A DNA stretch of 64,000 nucleotides, from NCBI GenBank assembly GCA_024734555.1, contig JANPWX010000009.1, positions 3,285,247 to 3,349,246 of the forward strand, given 5' to 3'. Numbering within the stretch: position 1 is the stretch's first letter; each line of letters begins with the position of its first letter. Below the pieces are notes generated by a model. That model saw only the letters and a list, made by a program, of their open reading frames with translations, searched no databases and was not told the origin of the DNA. Below are positions 37,658-51,080 of this stretch, in pieces. Made by a program: the position numbers and the translations under genes. The stretch comes from Trochalopteron elliotii (lineage: Eukaryota; Chordata; Aves; Passeriformes; Leiothrichidae).

Positions 37658-38999
37658 CTGCAGCAGCAGGAGGACAAAGGACAATAAGAGCAAAGAGGAG
37701 TCTGGCTGTTTGCAATGAATCAGCACAGGACACGAAGGCTGAATGGTTGTCAGCATAACTTGGTGTTCCATTAGCACCCTTCAATTTCCCATTAAAAATT
37801 CACTCTATCAAATAAGAATGAAAGACAAAAAAACAAGGCAAAATTAAAATTCAGGAGGACTGAAAGGATCAGAAAGAGTATTAGAGAGAAAAGGACTGTA
37901 ATGGAAAAGTCCAAGTACATGGATTAAAGCAGGTGTGGTAGAAAATTCTTTTCTAACAGTGTAAAGTATTAAGAGCTAGTTAGGTACAACCAATTAAAGT
38001 TTTTCTACTATTAAGTATAAGGATTAGTTCTTAATATTATAATTTTTACAATTCTAGGTGGATGGAGGGGATTTTTCAAACATGAAGGAAAGGTGTGACC
38101 TTTTACAGCCTACTGGCATAACGTTGCTAAGGACTGGCTTGACCTAAGAATGTATCCCATTGATTTTAATGCTACTACTCAGATGAACAGGTTTATATGA
38201 ATGAATGCAAATTTGCATATCTGAGTCTTAAATTAGAAAACAGACAAAAAAATGAGGCAAGTTAATAAGCATTATGAAATATTTCAAGTTGATATTTTTT
38301 CCCTAATCTCATATTGTAATAGTAAGAAAGGAATCATCTACTCTGCTAGAAATTTCAAACATCATTTTCCTAAAATAACAAATAGGCTTTTTAGATTAAA
38401 GACTTTTCATACAAGCCAGAAGGATCAATGATTCATTCATCTCAAGAATTTTGGAAAATATTTGTTTGCTTCTTGCATTTTGTGTTCCATCTTTTCTTTA
38501 AATTGTCATTCTGTTTTCGTTCCCAACCTAGATAAAAAAAATAATTAAAATATGTTTGTATGTATTTTATTAACAGCTAGAAACATTTTTTTTTCTTGTA
38601 AGTAAATATCATCCCTGACATTCTTCATATGGGAACAAAAAGCAAAGGAGAAATTATGGCAGCTATAAATCAGCTTTGTGGTTTTGATAATTTAATACAT
38701 TTTTCACCGGTTGCTTTCTCTGTCTGGCATCCTCATAACAACTCAGTTGGCATGCAGCTTTGCAAGCTCATCTTTTTCCTCCACTCTCTTTTCCTTCCCA
38801 GTGTAATATACCTCAAAGGAGTTTAGATTCCAAGCAGTGTTTTGCCAGGTGTACAAGCCAAAGACTCATCTTTTAATCCCTTACATTCGCATGATCCAAT
38901 TCTCCAGATTAAAAATTATTTCATTCTTTTATTGTATGGGCAGAGCAATGAATATTATTGTAGAGTTAGTAAGTCTAAGTGGCTATGCTGATGAGCTAA

Positions 39000-39480
39000 C
39001 TTAATCCTTTGGAATGGGATAATAGGGTAATAAAGCACGAAGGAGTAATCTTAGTCATGTCTCTCTGGTATTCTGACAATTGCACCCTGTTCTAAAGCAA
39101 TCTCATGTAAAGCCACCAAAGAAAAAATGACTGTAGTCGTCAACTGCTCAGATGAGGGAAACGTCCGCGCCTGTGTCAGTCATTTTAATGAGTCACAGGA
39201 GGAGGGAAAGTGCAGGAACAAATTAAACATAACAGTATTTTTCTCCCTTCCCCCCAACAAAAGAAAGTGAGAATAGTTACAATTTCATTTGCTTTTAAAG
39301 CACAGCACTTGGGTAATAAACGTCCCCTGCAAATGTGCTGAGCAAACACCTCCACATTCATCAATATGCGGGAGCTGTTTATTGCCTCATAAACTTGGAA
39401 GCAAGTGATATTGTCTCCTAAATCAATGGTTGTGTGGACATCCTAGGCACTGTAGGAGAACAGTACATCCAGACAATGCT
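39000..39480. promoter_or_regulatory. Candidate conserved noncoding element
   Basis: This repeat-free block contains an AP-1 word TGAGTCA (39189-39195) next to TGTGTCAGTCA, an isolated CpG cluster (ACGTCCGCGCC), and several TTTATT/AATAAA forkhead- or HOX-like words near 39.38 kb. Its composition suggests an enhancer. Conservation is inferred, not tested. Confidence 0.3.
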
Positions 39481-42424
39481 GATACTTAAATTAACGGTTC
39501 TAGTAATGACTGAAAGGTGCTTTGTCACTACTGAAAAAGTTAGATATAGATTAAAAGTATGCCTAGGACATAATGCATATATGTTGTGACAGGGATGTGT
39601 GTATATATGTGTCTCGTTACAGTTTTTATTATTTTGGCATAAAAACTTACTATTCCATGCAGTTTTGACTTAAATGTGGGTTGAGCTGCCAATACAGGGT
39701 CAAACTTGGTTTAAGCTTAGTTTATGTACAAACTCAGTTTCTAAATCTGTGGGAAGTATGGCTTGGATTGTGGAACTGTGTTAGCTTTATCAGTTCCAAA
39801 CCAGATTAAAGAACTAAGAATAATCTGAATTCCACAGTGTCCATTATCTGAAAATTATTTATAAACACTATGGAATTACCTGACATTGTACTGTAGGTTT
39901 CTGATCTGTAGTGTCTCAAGCTGATCCTATCTTCTTTATCTGAAAGGAGAGAATGCACAGCTGGAAGGCATTGCTCCTGCCCTAATGTTCAAGGTACAAA
40001 GTCAGTGTAGGAGATGGTGAGACAAGAATCGAGGAGGGACTGACTGATCAAGCGATGTGTTTTGCTTTCTATGCCTGGCAGTGCCCATATTGCAACAAGA
40101 AGGACTAATTGCTTCCTGAGCAACCGTAACTTTAATAACAGCAGGGAAATGCAGCAGAATGTAAATTAGACTTCCATGTAAACCAGCCATCTCACTATAT
40201 GCCATGGATCTCAGGCAAACCTGAGTAGCTCATGCTTTTCATGATGTTGAGGGAAACTAATTTAGCAGTAATATAGGTACATTTACCCTCACTTCTGTCT
40301 CATCTTCTCAAGGCAATCACCCATGCTGTTAGATCATCCCCTATTTTGCAGAGAAACAGCACAAGGCACGGAAACAAAAAATACTCCTCATCTCCTCCTC
40401 ATCTTTTACCCCAGAATGATTTACAATTACTAGTGAGATACTAATACTGCACTATAATGGAGATTTCCCATCTTCAGATTGTTCTGGGCAGATCCTGCTG
40501 TGTAAGGGAACAACAGTACTCTATTTGAAATAATTTGTACTTATTTATTTATGGAGTATTTTCTCCTGATAAATTGCATTTCTGAAGATCTTATGTAGGC
40601 ATCTAGTACCACAAGTTTAACTTCTGCAAGCAATGATGCACTACTGCTGATGTCCCAGGAGAGCGCAGTATAAACTCCTTACCAAGCCCATATACTATTC
40701 TGATTTTAATCTTTTATATCAAGTACTCTTTGAATTAGCTATGTCCATTGGAGCATAAGAATTGTTTTCTGATTAGCAAAATGGGTTTTTTTGTAAGTAA
40801 AGTCCTAAATGGGCTTTCTTTTAACTTTGCAAAGCAAAACCCTGTTTTCTTTTAGTGAAACTGTTCTCTGCAAAAGGCAAATATTTTGTTAAACATCAGA
40901 CCTCTCATAATATAACAGCTTAGAATGAAAATAAAATAAAATTGTAATTTCTGGGTAAAGTCGACAGGAGCCCAATTCAGGTTTCAGATTTTTTTATGGC
41001 ATCATTACTAGCATTCAAGCAGTGCTGAGAAAGAGTAAACCAGCTGGATAGCTTTATGCCACTGTCTTACATATTCTAAAAGGGGTAATAGTGAACAGAA
41101 AATTAAGCATGCATATGTAACGTGACACAGTTGCAATGAAGCGTAGCAAAATTTCAGGCTGCCTGTGCAAAAGCTGTGCACCACTGAGCCCTGACTTAAT
41201 AGCCCTCTCTGTGTAGTTCTGTTGTAGCCTGGATAGAATACTAGGTATGTTTTTGATTTATTGTGTCACTAGAAATGCAGCTGATGAACTAAAGCAAATC
41301 CAGAGAATGAGAACAGGAAGATGAACTTTCTGGAAAAAAAACCCCAACCAGTCAAGTACAGGCAACTTAGTGAAGCAGTAGCTGAGATGAAATATAACAA
41401 GTTTTAAATTTTTCTAAGGTATGAATTCTAAGGAGAAAGAAAAATTACCTTATTGCAAAGCAAAGACAAAATCCAGAAAACTCCTTTAGTTTTGGAGTAC
41501 GATGGAGTATGATCTCCAAAGGAGCTGCAGAAGAACTATCCATTGGGAATTTAAACGAGTTTTGACAAGACAATAGAAAACTAATATCAAATACTGTTCT
41601 GTGTTATCAGGCTTTGGTTTTGGTGATGTAACAGCATCTCCCTCTTGCTTCCTTTCAGGGAATGGAATAAGTGGTTCATTAGTATTTTCTTACCACAGAG
41701 AGGAAAAAAAATTCGATTGCCTAGTGAAGCAGGAGTCCAATATTTGTATTTCTGCTTGGAGAAGCATTGCAAGATTTTTAACAGGTGAAATACATCTTTT
41801 CACATGGAAGAGCTGCCCCTGGTGTTGCCTTTTCATTCCAGAGAAGGCAGTCTCCAGGCAGAGTTCAGGGTGTGGCACCCTTGAAATATGGAAGAGGAGA
41901 GCTATAAATCCTGAATATTTAAGAAGTACTTATATTTGGTAGTTTCTTGGAACAAAATCTATTTCATAGCAATAAATAAACAGATACAAAGCTACAGTGT
42001 GTTGTGCTGGATTCCCAAGCACAACCACAGGATAATTTTCTCTTTCTATAAACACATCCTCAGCCTCATGCAGAAAATTCAACCCACTTGGTAACAACTT
42101 CTGCTTTGCCTAGAATGGCTCATTGTGTGTGTCCTCCTTTCCACTTCCTTTGCAGTCCCTGACAATTTTGATCCTCCTCTGTTCCTTTTAAAGTCCTTTA
42201 TGGACATGCTCTCTCCTCCACCCTTTCAGCCCATGTCCCTTCATGATCTTGCTTTACCTATGGTTTCTCTATCACTCCTGCCCTAATACTCATCAGCTTT
42301 CTGTGTTTTCTCCTCTGGTGCTTTTTAAAACAATCTAAATTAGGTACATTCACACAGGCAACTTTCCATAAGCACCCTTTTAGTTAGAAAGTGGCTGCAC
42401 TGCTAGAATTTAAGTGGATATATT

Positions 42425-42456
42425 GCCTTTGACTTCAATGAGGCCAGGATTTCAAT
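42425..42456. repeat. Ancient palindromic repeat fragment
   Basis: TTTGACTTCAATGAGGCCAG followed by GATTTCA matches one arm of the family whose two arms are visible at 2.54-2.57 kb. Confidence 0.35.
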
Positions 42457-43569
42457 CTTACAATGCTCACATTTCTCTACTGTCTCAAAAGCAGGAAATG
42501 ACAAAGTCCCTAGGCAGTACAAATACAGTTATTTGTGCCATACAAAATGTAGCCTGGTTATAAGACTGTTACTTGCTTGGCTTTTCAGTCCTACCAGAAT
42601 ACTTTGGCAGGCTTTCTCTAAAGGTTAACAAAAGTTAGATAAATAAGGGCTTGGTGCACTTAGATACTTTATCATTCCATAATCTGTCTCTCTCTATCTG
42701 TGTATTCAGCCAGAAGAATGTTGGCCGTGTTCCTGTCTCATTTCTAAATGCTGGCAAACTAACTGTAATCAAAGTATTCCTTTTAACGGGATTGATTTAG
42801 GGCTAAATGGAGCTCTCTACTCCTTGCAGCTTTTGGTCCTTCAAAAATCAGGGAACATTCAACTTCTGAATAAAAGTAACAGCCCCAGAGTTTTTCCCTC
42901 TCTAACTTTGCTTTCCTTTTCCCATGTTCTTTATGGAAACTTTCCCTTCAGTCCTTTTAATATTTGTTATTCTATCTCATTCTTCCTCATATTTGAAGGC
43001 TCTGTGACACTCAGCCCTTTTCATTCTTGATGTATGATTTCTCCTTCCTCTGGGCAACAACTTATCTCTTTCTCTAACCCTGAGGGATATATTATGGGAG
43101 AGGAATAGAAGCTCAGTGTAAATTAGTCAGAGAAAGAAAAGAATATGAGAGTATTAAACAAAAGTGGTTGATAATGCACAAAGAAAAAAGAATGAAAATA
43201 ACACCTAAAGGAAGAAAGCAAAGAGAAAAACAAATGAACAAGCCAAAAAAAAAAAAGTGTTTAAAGTGGGGACTGTGATCAAAGTTTATATAGAAGACTT
43301 GGTGAAACTTTATGCAGAAGAAAAACGGGAAATGTAGAAAAATCATGGAGAAAATGTAGGAAAGTCATGGAGAACTCTTATTGGGCAAAAGAAAATGTGG
43401 CAGGAGGAAAGAAAATGAGGTAAGGAAATCAAAGTTCAAAGCTGTTCCATTGCATAGTGTTTCAGATTTTGATAGAACTGTTACATTCAAAAGATCCATA
43501 CAAGGTAATAAGCATGTATAAAATCATAAAATATTTAGTTATTATTTAGGCAAGACACACATAATTTTG

Positions 43570-43625
43570 TCCCTGATCCAACACAGCACTCAAGCACTGG
43601 GTTAATTCCCATGAAGTCAAGAAAA
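43570..43625. repeat. Ancient amniote repeat fragment
   Basis: The sequence CCCTGATCCAACACAGCACT, then CAAGCACTGGG and AATTCCCATGAAGTCAA, resembles an old palindromic interspersed repeat seen in reptiles and birds. It is short and degraded and the family is not named with confidence. Confidence 0.35.
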
Positions 43626-45412
43626 ACTAAGTATTTTACTAAAATGAGTCCAAGCTCCTTCCAGATTGTTCAAGATGTATTGGTTGAATACTCTGCACTG
43701 AGAGTTTGGGATTTGTGTTCTTCAAACACAAGAGCTATCTCATGGCTTCTCAGTGGTTTTACCAAAAGAAGTAAATAGGAAAAGGCTTGAAGGAAAATGT
43801 GGAGCTGGGCTAGATAGTCAAAGGTACAACTTCCTGTTCACCTAGCCCCAGGGGGACAAAATTACTCTTTCCTTCCTCCCAGCACCACCTTTTACTCCAG
43901 TGTCTCCTTGGTGTCCAGTTTCGTTGCCCAAATCTCCAGCATAGTCAAAGCAGACAGTATTTTACTGCTATGCCATGCCTCCAGCCTCCTGCTGCTACAG
44001 CCAGCCCTGTGCAATGCTATTGCCTTGCCTTCCTGTGTGCTCCCACCCCGATTTTGTTCCAGAGAAAAGCTGTGCACCAGGTCTGACAGATTCAGGGAGC
44101 ACTTACTGCACCAACACAGAATTGAAGTTCATAGGATCCTTATGCAGCTGAGCACTAACACAGCACTGGGTTTCATTTTCAGTGTCATAGCAGCTTTAGC
44201 TCCTTCTTCACCCACCAGCCTACTGGAGATGTCACTGCTGATATTCCATCTCTGCACATGCTCTGGGTCTATCATACAACCAAGAAAACATTCAAAATCC
44301 ACAGTTATTCTGCTCATGAAGTCACATTCCATATTTCAGGAATTGGTCTGATACTTTCTTTAGTCTGGTATAATTTGGTTTTTCAGGCTGGGCTGAGCAG
44401 AACTAGGAGCTGTTTTTGGCAGAGATGAAGTTGCAATTGAAACATGATAAAAATGAATAAATGAAAATCCATCAATTTATTGCCACCCCAAAAAACATAA
44501 GCGATTCTGCAGAAGAGTTCATGCACTAAACTTCACATATACCTCAGCACAAGTCTAAGAAATTTGTAAATTAATCACTTACAATAATGTTCTAGTTCAC
44601 CAGGTGTTCACATCAACTCCCATAGGAGTTGAGGGTCACTCTCCTCTGAATATCGAGTCAGTATTTTTTTTCCTATTCCCTAGGGAAATGATATCTTGGA
44701 CACCTATGGGTCAGGAGATTTCAGGAGCTTTCACTTTCCACTGAATGGAAAGGAAGTTTTCCAGTGGGCAGCAAAGGAGATAAGAAATCTTCTAATAAAG
44801 ATTTCACTTCTCAGTGAAATAGGCATCCATGCAGGCAGGAAGCAGGTTGAAGGCAAACTGGAATCAGATGAATCCTCTAGCTCCGCTTTCCTTATCCCAT
44901 CTCTGCATCACAATACATTGAGTTGTCATCTGCCATTTGTGTATTCATTCTAATTCTTTCTGCCTTGTTATTCTGTCAATTTCTTAATCTATTTACACTG
45001 GCTTTATTTTCAGTGTGTCTATTGTGACAGCAAATCCTGGAATTGCCTTGGGTGTTGTCTGAATATGGCCATTATCAAATCATAATGTCTACCCAGATGA
45101 GGAACTGTAAAGGCCCTAGGCATCAGTAGGAGTCCTTAACAGCTGCCTGCAGTTTAGACCTGCATATCAATTTCCACCTTGGAGGATCTGTTGCAGTATC
45201 ATAAGGTGAATAGGCACTGTGTGTATTAAAATTTGGATTAGTGGCTCAACCAAAACGTTCACTTTCCCTCCTACTCTTTGTCTCTCTTTTTTCACATTAA
45301 TAAACTTGCTATCTCCATCTTTTGTTGGTAAACTATATAAAAATGCAAATGATCCAGAATCCAATTAATTTCTGGAAGGTTGCAGCTGTTTTGGGCCCTA
45401 TTCACAAAGACA

Positions 45413-45453
45413 TGTGGTGTGTGTGTGTGCGTGTGTGTACGCGTGTGTATGCA
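45413..45453. repeat. (TG)n microsatellite with CG interruptions
   Basis: About 40 bases of GTGTGTGTGCGTGTGTGTAC-type alternating purine-pyrimidine sequence, which can adopt Z-form DNA. Confidence 0.9.
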
Positions 45454-46559
45454 TCTGATTGCTAAGAAAATCAGGCCTTATTATTGAAGCCTTGACTCTC
45501 AAAATTTGAGCTATTGTTCTTTGCCAGTGCTGATGCAAACAGATAATTTCCAAATTGTATTCCACGTTTATTAAAGTGGTAGAAAATGTGGCTAATTTCA
45601 GACAAAGCTGAGAAAAGGTGGAGCTTGAGAGCTGAAATAGGAGATCTGGGAAATCTGTTTCTATTACAACAAAGAAAAGTTTATCTAATATCTCAAAAAG
45701 CATTAATTACTGTGAGGCACAGGCGAACACATTGTGGATTTCTTCATCTGTTTTGTCATTCTTCATTGCTTTATTCTACTACTGTGAGTTGTTTGGCTTC
45801 ATTTGGTGTTTTGTTTTGGGGGATTTTTTTGCTTATATCTACTGTGTAGTTATGAAATTGAGACCATCTTGGGAATATTTTTCATTACCCCAGCCAGGCT
45901 TTGAACGGAAATTTATCAGGGCCAGACAGTTTGAAGCAACATATATAATTGTTCCCATTACTGGTTGAATTTGGGCAAGACACTCAGGACTGATTTTTCA
46001 ATCCATATTTTTATATTAAAGGGCTCCATTTATGGCTGCCCAGTTTGCACCTGAAGCTGAAGCAACAAACATCAAAGCACACAACATTAACAACACTGTG
46101 AGCACATAGGTCTCACAATGATATGCATTGATCTCCTGTGTATCTGTTCCCTCACATTAATATGTTATCCATGAGCAACTGAATCAACAGCATCTTATTT
46201 TCTATTACATTTATGTCTTTGTCTGCTCTTGTCTGCCTTCTCTACTGTCTAACACAGGTTCAGTATATTTCTGTCTCTGGGATATTAGTACTCTTTCTCC
46301 TCTACCTAATGAAGCCCAAAGGAGTAGAATATCCATGAGACCTCTTCCCCTGTGCTCTTCTGTCTATTTGTTTAAGTTGGCCAACAGTTCAAAACAGTTC
46401 AAAAAGGCTAAAAAGGCAATTTTTCCATAGCTGTAAAATATCTGGGAATCTTAATTTCATTTATTCTTAAAACAAAGGTTTGGTATTTTTCTATAACAGT
46501 CAGTAAAGAGATACAAGCGTTGCTGATAAGGAAGGTGAACTTAGAAACATAATCTGTCG

Positions 46560-46960
46560 TCTTTATTGTTACGAGCATTTGATGAAATTAAAGCCATCAT
46601 GGAAGTCCTACATTTCGGGTACATAGGAGCCTATTAGACATATGTAGAGCAAGCCCTTCTCAGTTTATTATAGTCAGCAGTTTCAGCAGCGAGTGCATGC
46701 AAGGCTAAATTCAGCTTTGTGCAGGGAGCTCGTGTTAGGTCGGAGCACCATATAAATCCCACTTGAGCTCTAAAAATAGAATTCCAAAGTGGAATTTAAA
46801 GCCCCGTGATAGCGTCTGGTACAGGCAAGAATTTAATGAAGACGAGACAATTTTTGCCAAGGTTGTGATAGCCTCTCTAAATACAGTCTCCCTCACACCA
46901 GCCCACAGAGGCAGCAATCAGGCCAGTTTCACCAAGCATGGTTTTCACAGAATAAGGTGC
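46560..46960. promoter_or_regulatory. Candidate conserved noncoding element with MEF2 word
   Basis: This non-repetitive block contains a perfect MEF2 consensus CTAAAAATAG (46770-46779), followed by an inverted ATTCC/GGAAT pair at 46782-46796 that fits TEAD-type sites. The motifs cluster in about 30 bases. Function is inferred only. Confidence 0.3.
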
Positions 46961-48599
46961 TGAGGTGCCTTGATTAATAAGAATAGTCTCCTTTATGGGC
47001 AATAAATTGAAGGTTGCTTTCTTCCCTGGGACAGAGCTAAAAGTTTGATCAGATAACTGAAGTTTTAAGTTAAATATTTTACAGGGAAAGCTTTTCTTCT
47101 TTTGGCTTTGTTGTGGCTGGTAATGTACAGAGATAATGCATATTGGGAGCACTGATAACAGAAAGAATAAGCAGATCTACAGCAAGAAAAATGGCAGAGA
47201 GGCCCCATCTCAAGCACTGTTCTGGAAAGCCTGGAAGAGGAGAGATACAATCGATAAGGTTATGTTCGGATCAGCTGTAACTGCTTGTCTTTCTGCCAAA
47301 GCAACCTTCAGTGTTAGCGCCCTGCAGGGGAGCTTACCATTGCAGGGTGAAATCAGGGTGTAATCCTTGAGCAGGATACTTTATTTTCACTGTCATGTAA
47401 TAGTCTCTGAAAAAAGAGCAGTAAGGGTTCAGGTGATGTCTTTATTCAGAAGTCTCGAGAAAGCACCAAAGAGTTCACAGAATTGCAGCTCTGGTAGAGG
47501 CACTGGAGAGCAAACTCTCCTGCTACTTTCTGTAGTCTGGAACACAGAAAATATTTCATAAAATTATGTGATATATAAAGTCTTAAAACTGAGAGGGTCC
47601 TTGCATGCAAAGGAGAAGAATTTAGAAGAGTGTAAGTAACAGCTCCATCTGCTGATGCCGTCTTTATAGCAATTTATTTAAGTCTCTTTTATATAGCTCC
47701 CCTGCCTTCCCAGCCTTCTTTCAAATTTAGATCCTTTTCTTCTTTCCCAGTTGGCATCATTATCTGAAATAATTCAGATTTCATTGTAGTGAACAAAGTA
47801 TAGGTATTTCTTTAAGGTAGCAACTACACTGGAAGATTATTGGAGATCCTGGCAAATAGTCCCAGATCACTAGATAAGGTGATTTCTGTCATAATTCCTT
47901 TGAGAGTAGAAGGAGGAAAAGTCTGTCCCTCTAGAATAAGAAATGGCCTGTTAAAGTAATCAAAGAAAATAAATTTATTCATGTGAGTCAAGAAGAAATA
48001 TCTGAAACTATATAATTTTCTTACAGGGCCTACCTCTGTAATGTGTGCATTGCCTTCTGCCAGGACTAGTTATCCTTAATGTGCATTGACAGAAAGTTCA
48101 AGACACCTACCGTTTGTCTGAATTGTACAACATGTGTGTTACTCATTCCCTCATCTTAGTTAATCAGCTGCATTTTGAATATCCCAGGTGCAGCGATATT
48201 TTAGAAAAATGTAAGATCATATTAAGAGCCATTACTAGTAAAACCAAAGGTTCAGCACCTATTTCTGCATGATACTTGCCCTTGCTGCTCTCCAGACTTC
48301 AGCCATGTTCATTCTGAATAGAATGTGGTCACTGCATTTTCATTACTCTCAGTGCATGATCAATCTACTTACTTATTTTCCCCTTTTAGTCTTTGCATCC
48401 ACAGTATCAGGAAATTATTTTTACATATCTACCACTGTGTTTATTTTAAATGTGGTTCTTAATACCTTTATTTGGTCTTCCCTAGTTTTCATGTGGGAAG
48501 GATCAAGACCCATCCTTCTTTTTGTGTTCATGATTTCTCAGATTTCTGTCATATTCTTACAGGTCATCCTTTTTTCCAGGATAACGTGTGCTAGCAGCT

Positions 48600-49400
48600 C
48601 CTGTTGTAGGTGCTGAGTGGCTTTCCGTAATATGATGGCTGCTTTACTGCTTTGATCATTTTTGTTGCTTTTCTCTGAAATTTTCTGTTCTACCTGCATC
48701 ATTTTTGAAAAAAGGGGACCTGACAGTATTCAGCACATACTGTTCAGTGTGGAGTTGAGTGATGGTTTTCTGTAGCAGCACAGTGATGTTCTCTGTTTTG
48801 TTCTTCATTTATTTCCTAATGTTTTCTAACATTTGACTTGCCTTCATGACTGCTATTAAGCACCAGGTTGACATTTCATAGGACTATCTGTCATAACCCC
48901 AGATCTATCTCCTAAGTAGTAATGATCAACTCCATCATATTAATATGTGGAGTTAGAATTGGTTTTCCCATGTGCATTGCTTTCCATTTATCTACAGTGA
49001 ATTTCATTTGTCACTTAATTGCCCAGTCACTCAGACTCATAAGATTCCTCTGTAAGTTTATTTGGTCGGTGCTTGCCCTTGCTATCTTGAACAGCTCTGT
49101 ATCCTCATCAAACTTCCTGAATTCCTTATTCACCCACTCTCCCAAATCACTTATGAATACAGTGACTATCCCAGTTGCCAGCTCAGGTTCCACTGGAACT
49201 GCAAGGGTGAAACACACTCTATTGCAAAAATTATTAATTCACTTTTCCTGTTTCCTCTCCATTAAACATTTTCTTATACATGTGGGGACCTTTCCCTTTA
49301 TCCTATCACTGCTCAGCTTTCTTATAAACTTCTTATTTAGGATTTTTAGGAGACTTTTGGAAATCCAATTAAATTAAGCCAACTGAATTAACACTATCCA
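48600..49400 (-). mobile_element. Decayed CR1/L3-type LINE reverse-transcriptase relic
   Basis: On the - strand, an open segment at 49217-49011 reads VFISDLGEWVNKEFRKFDED, then TELFK and LQRNLMSLSDWAIK. These align with the CR1 family's FINDL...FADDTKLF...LQRDL..LSDWA motif. The catalytic F/YADD has become FDED, so the enzyme is dead. Farther on (48.95-48.68 kb) come VTNEIHCR, then SQMLENIRK, NKTENITVLL and TEQYVLNTVRSPFF, the later CR1 motifs. These are interrupted by stops and frameshifts. Divergence is much greater than in the 18-28 kb copies, so this is an old insertion. The tail toward 48.24 kb may also belong to it. Confidence 0.85.
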
Positions 49401-50819
49401 TACACATGGATCTTGTCAGAGAATTCCAGTAAATTTGGAAGACAAGAACTGTCCATTATAAAAGCCATGTTGACTTTCCCAAGTTTGTCAAAGTTATTAC
49501 CTGCTCTTTCTTAGGCTATTAATAATTTTATAAGCTGACAAATAAGATATCTTCAGAGTTATTCCAACAAGTATTTCTTGGAACACTATCTGGGAGGTGG
49601 TTTTTTGGATGGAGGTTTAGTAATACTTTCCCAGGTATATGTGCTTTTCCATGTTGAACCCAGACCTCTGCTATTTGATGGACATCACAAAGATGGGTGC
49701 TCTACTCAGTGTGAAGGGACTACAGGTATCTGCTACAGCACTCACTGCTTGGAGGCATCTGCATTAGTGCTCCTGTGTCAGAGCTGCATGCATCTCTACA
49801 CAGCAAGAAGATGCAGTCATCTCACATGCCTTAGTGACTTCTGTGACTCATGTTAGCCACAGCACAGGGGTGAGAAACATGATGTAAAAATCTCCCCATA
49901 AAGGTCATTTGCAATCCATGCACCTAAAGTGTTATGCTAAATATTTATGAGTGTTAAGCACTGTCACTTTATCTATTTACTTTTTCTATTTTGCATAATG
50001 CAGCAATAACCTATTGATTCGTCATGATATAAATATAGAACTTGGAATAAGTCCTCTCTGTTAAATCTAGCATCATTTTATTCAGCCTGGTAGAAAAGAC
50101 AGAGGAAATAGTGATAAAAAATACCAAGGAAAAAAATACATTTTTAAGGGTTAGTTCTTTTTTCTGTGCATGTTGTCTGTACTCTATTAATGTGCCATCT
50201 GCTGCTAGGACGTAGATTCATTTACGATTAAAGTGTTCTAACATGATTACCTTTTTTCCCCCTCAAAAGCCACAGAGGGGCTAAATATAGATTTACTTAA
50301 AATTCTACAAAAAGAGACGGTCCTTGCCTTAGATACAATGGTTCTCTTGATTTTGAGAGCATTACCACTGGTATTAAATGTAATTTACTTTATCTGATGA
50401 CAGTTTGTTGAACAAGATCTTAAGTTTTAATAGGATCAGGACATAGATGGCAAGTGGAGAGAAGCATTGTGGGTGGAATTCATCCCACCCCATTACCCCT
50501 TCTTTAAGTAAGAACAAATTGAGCACAAAGAAGATATTATACTGTATCCAGGAGGTGGGCTGAGTTAGAGGGCATCAGCACATCCAGTCTCCAGGCTGGA
50601 ACAGAGTCTGACGCCCTGCTGCATCTCCCCAGGTGGGTTGTTGCCTTGCTGTAGTACAGTTGTGAGCTCATTACTCAGATATATGCTCCTCTCCTCTCTA
50701 TTCACCACTGCACTTCTAATTACCCTCTAGTTTATGATAGTTACTACAGGCTCATGCAGCAGCTCAGGGTACCTGTTCTGTCAGCCATCCACCACTTACA
50801 CAGCAGAACCTTTTTTTTT

Positions 50820-51080
50820 TTTAATGGCTCGTACTATCACGGGTAAATTTCATAGTATGATAAAGCCCTTCACCAATCAAAGCACCAAGTGTTAGAGGAG
50901 AAATTGGTTTCTCATTCAGAGTTATGGGACTATTATGACCTCCCACATTACTGCTGGTTCATTTGCAATCAGCTTTTTCATTATCTTTCAGCTACACCAG
51001 ACCAGAATTATGTTAATTGCCCATTAACTACAGTTGGGTGATTCATTTATTCTTTTAATTTGGAGTATCGAAAATGGATC
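50820..51080. promoter_or_regulatory. Candidate conserved noncoding element
   Basis: The block includes ACTATCACGGGTAAATTTC, CACCAATCAAAG, ATTTGCAATCAGC and TTAATTGCCCATTAAC, a dense mix of homeodomain- and LEF/TCF-like words without repeats. Conservation is inferred. Confidence 0.3.

Larger units (their letters stand above)
37658..48599. other. Intergenic, no gene seen
   Basis: Nearly 11 kb without a recognisable exon. It contains candidate noncoding elements near 39.1 and 46.7 kb, relics of old palindromic repeats near 42.4 and 43.6 kb, and a TG microsatellite at 45.4 kb. The longest open frame (147 codons, 43908-44351) is Leu/Ser-rich with no known domain and no splice or promoter context. 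Confidence 0.6.

Noticed and set aside
43908..44351. 147-codon open frame, the longest outside ARID1B
   Set aside because: Leu/Ser/His-rich with no domain, no supporting signals, and a shadow frame on the other strand. Probably chance, though a conservation test would settle it.
48269..48616. 115-codon hydrophobic open frame looking like membrane segments
   Set aside because: It runs opposite the probable tail of the decayed LINE. Antisense of A-rich LINE sequence gives Phe/Ile/Leu-rich frames.
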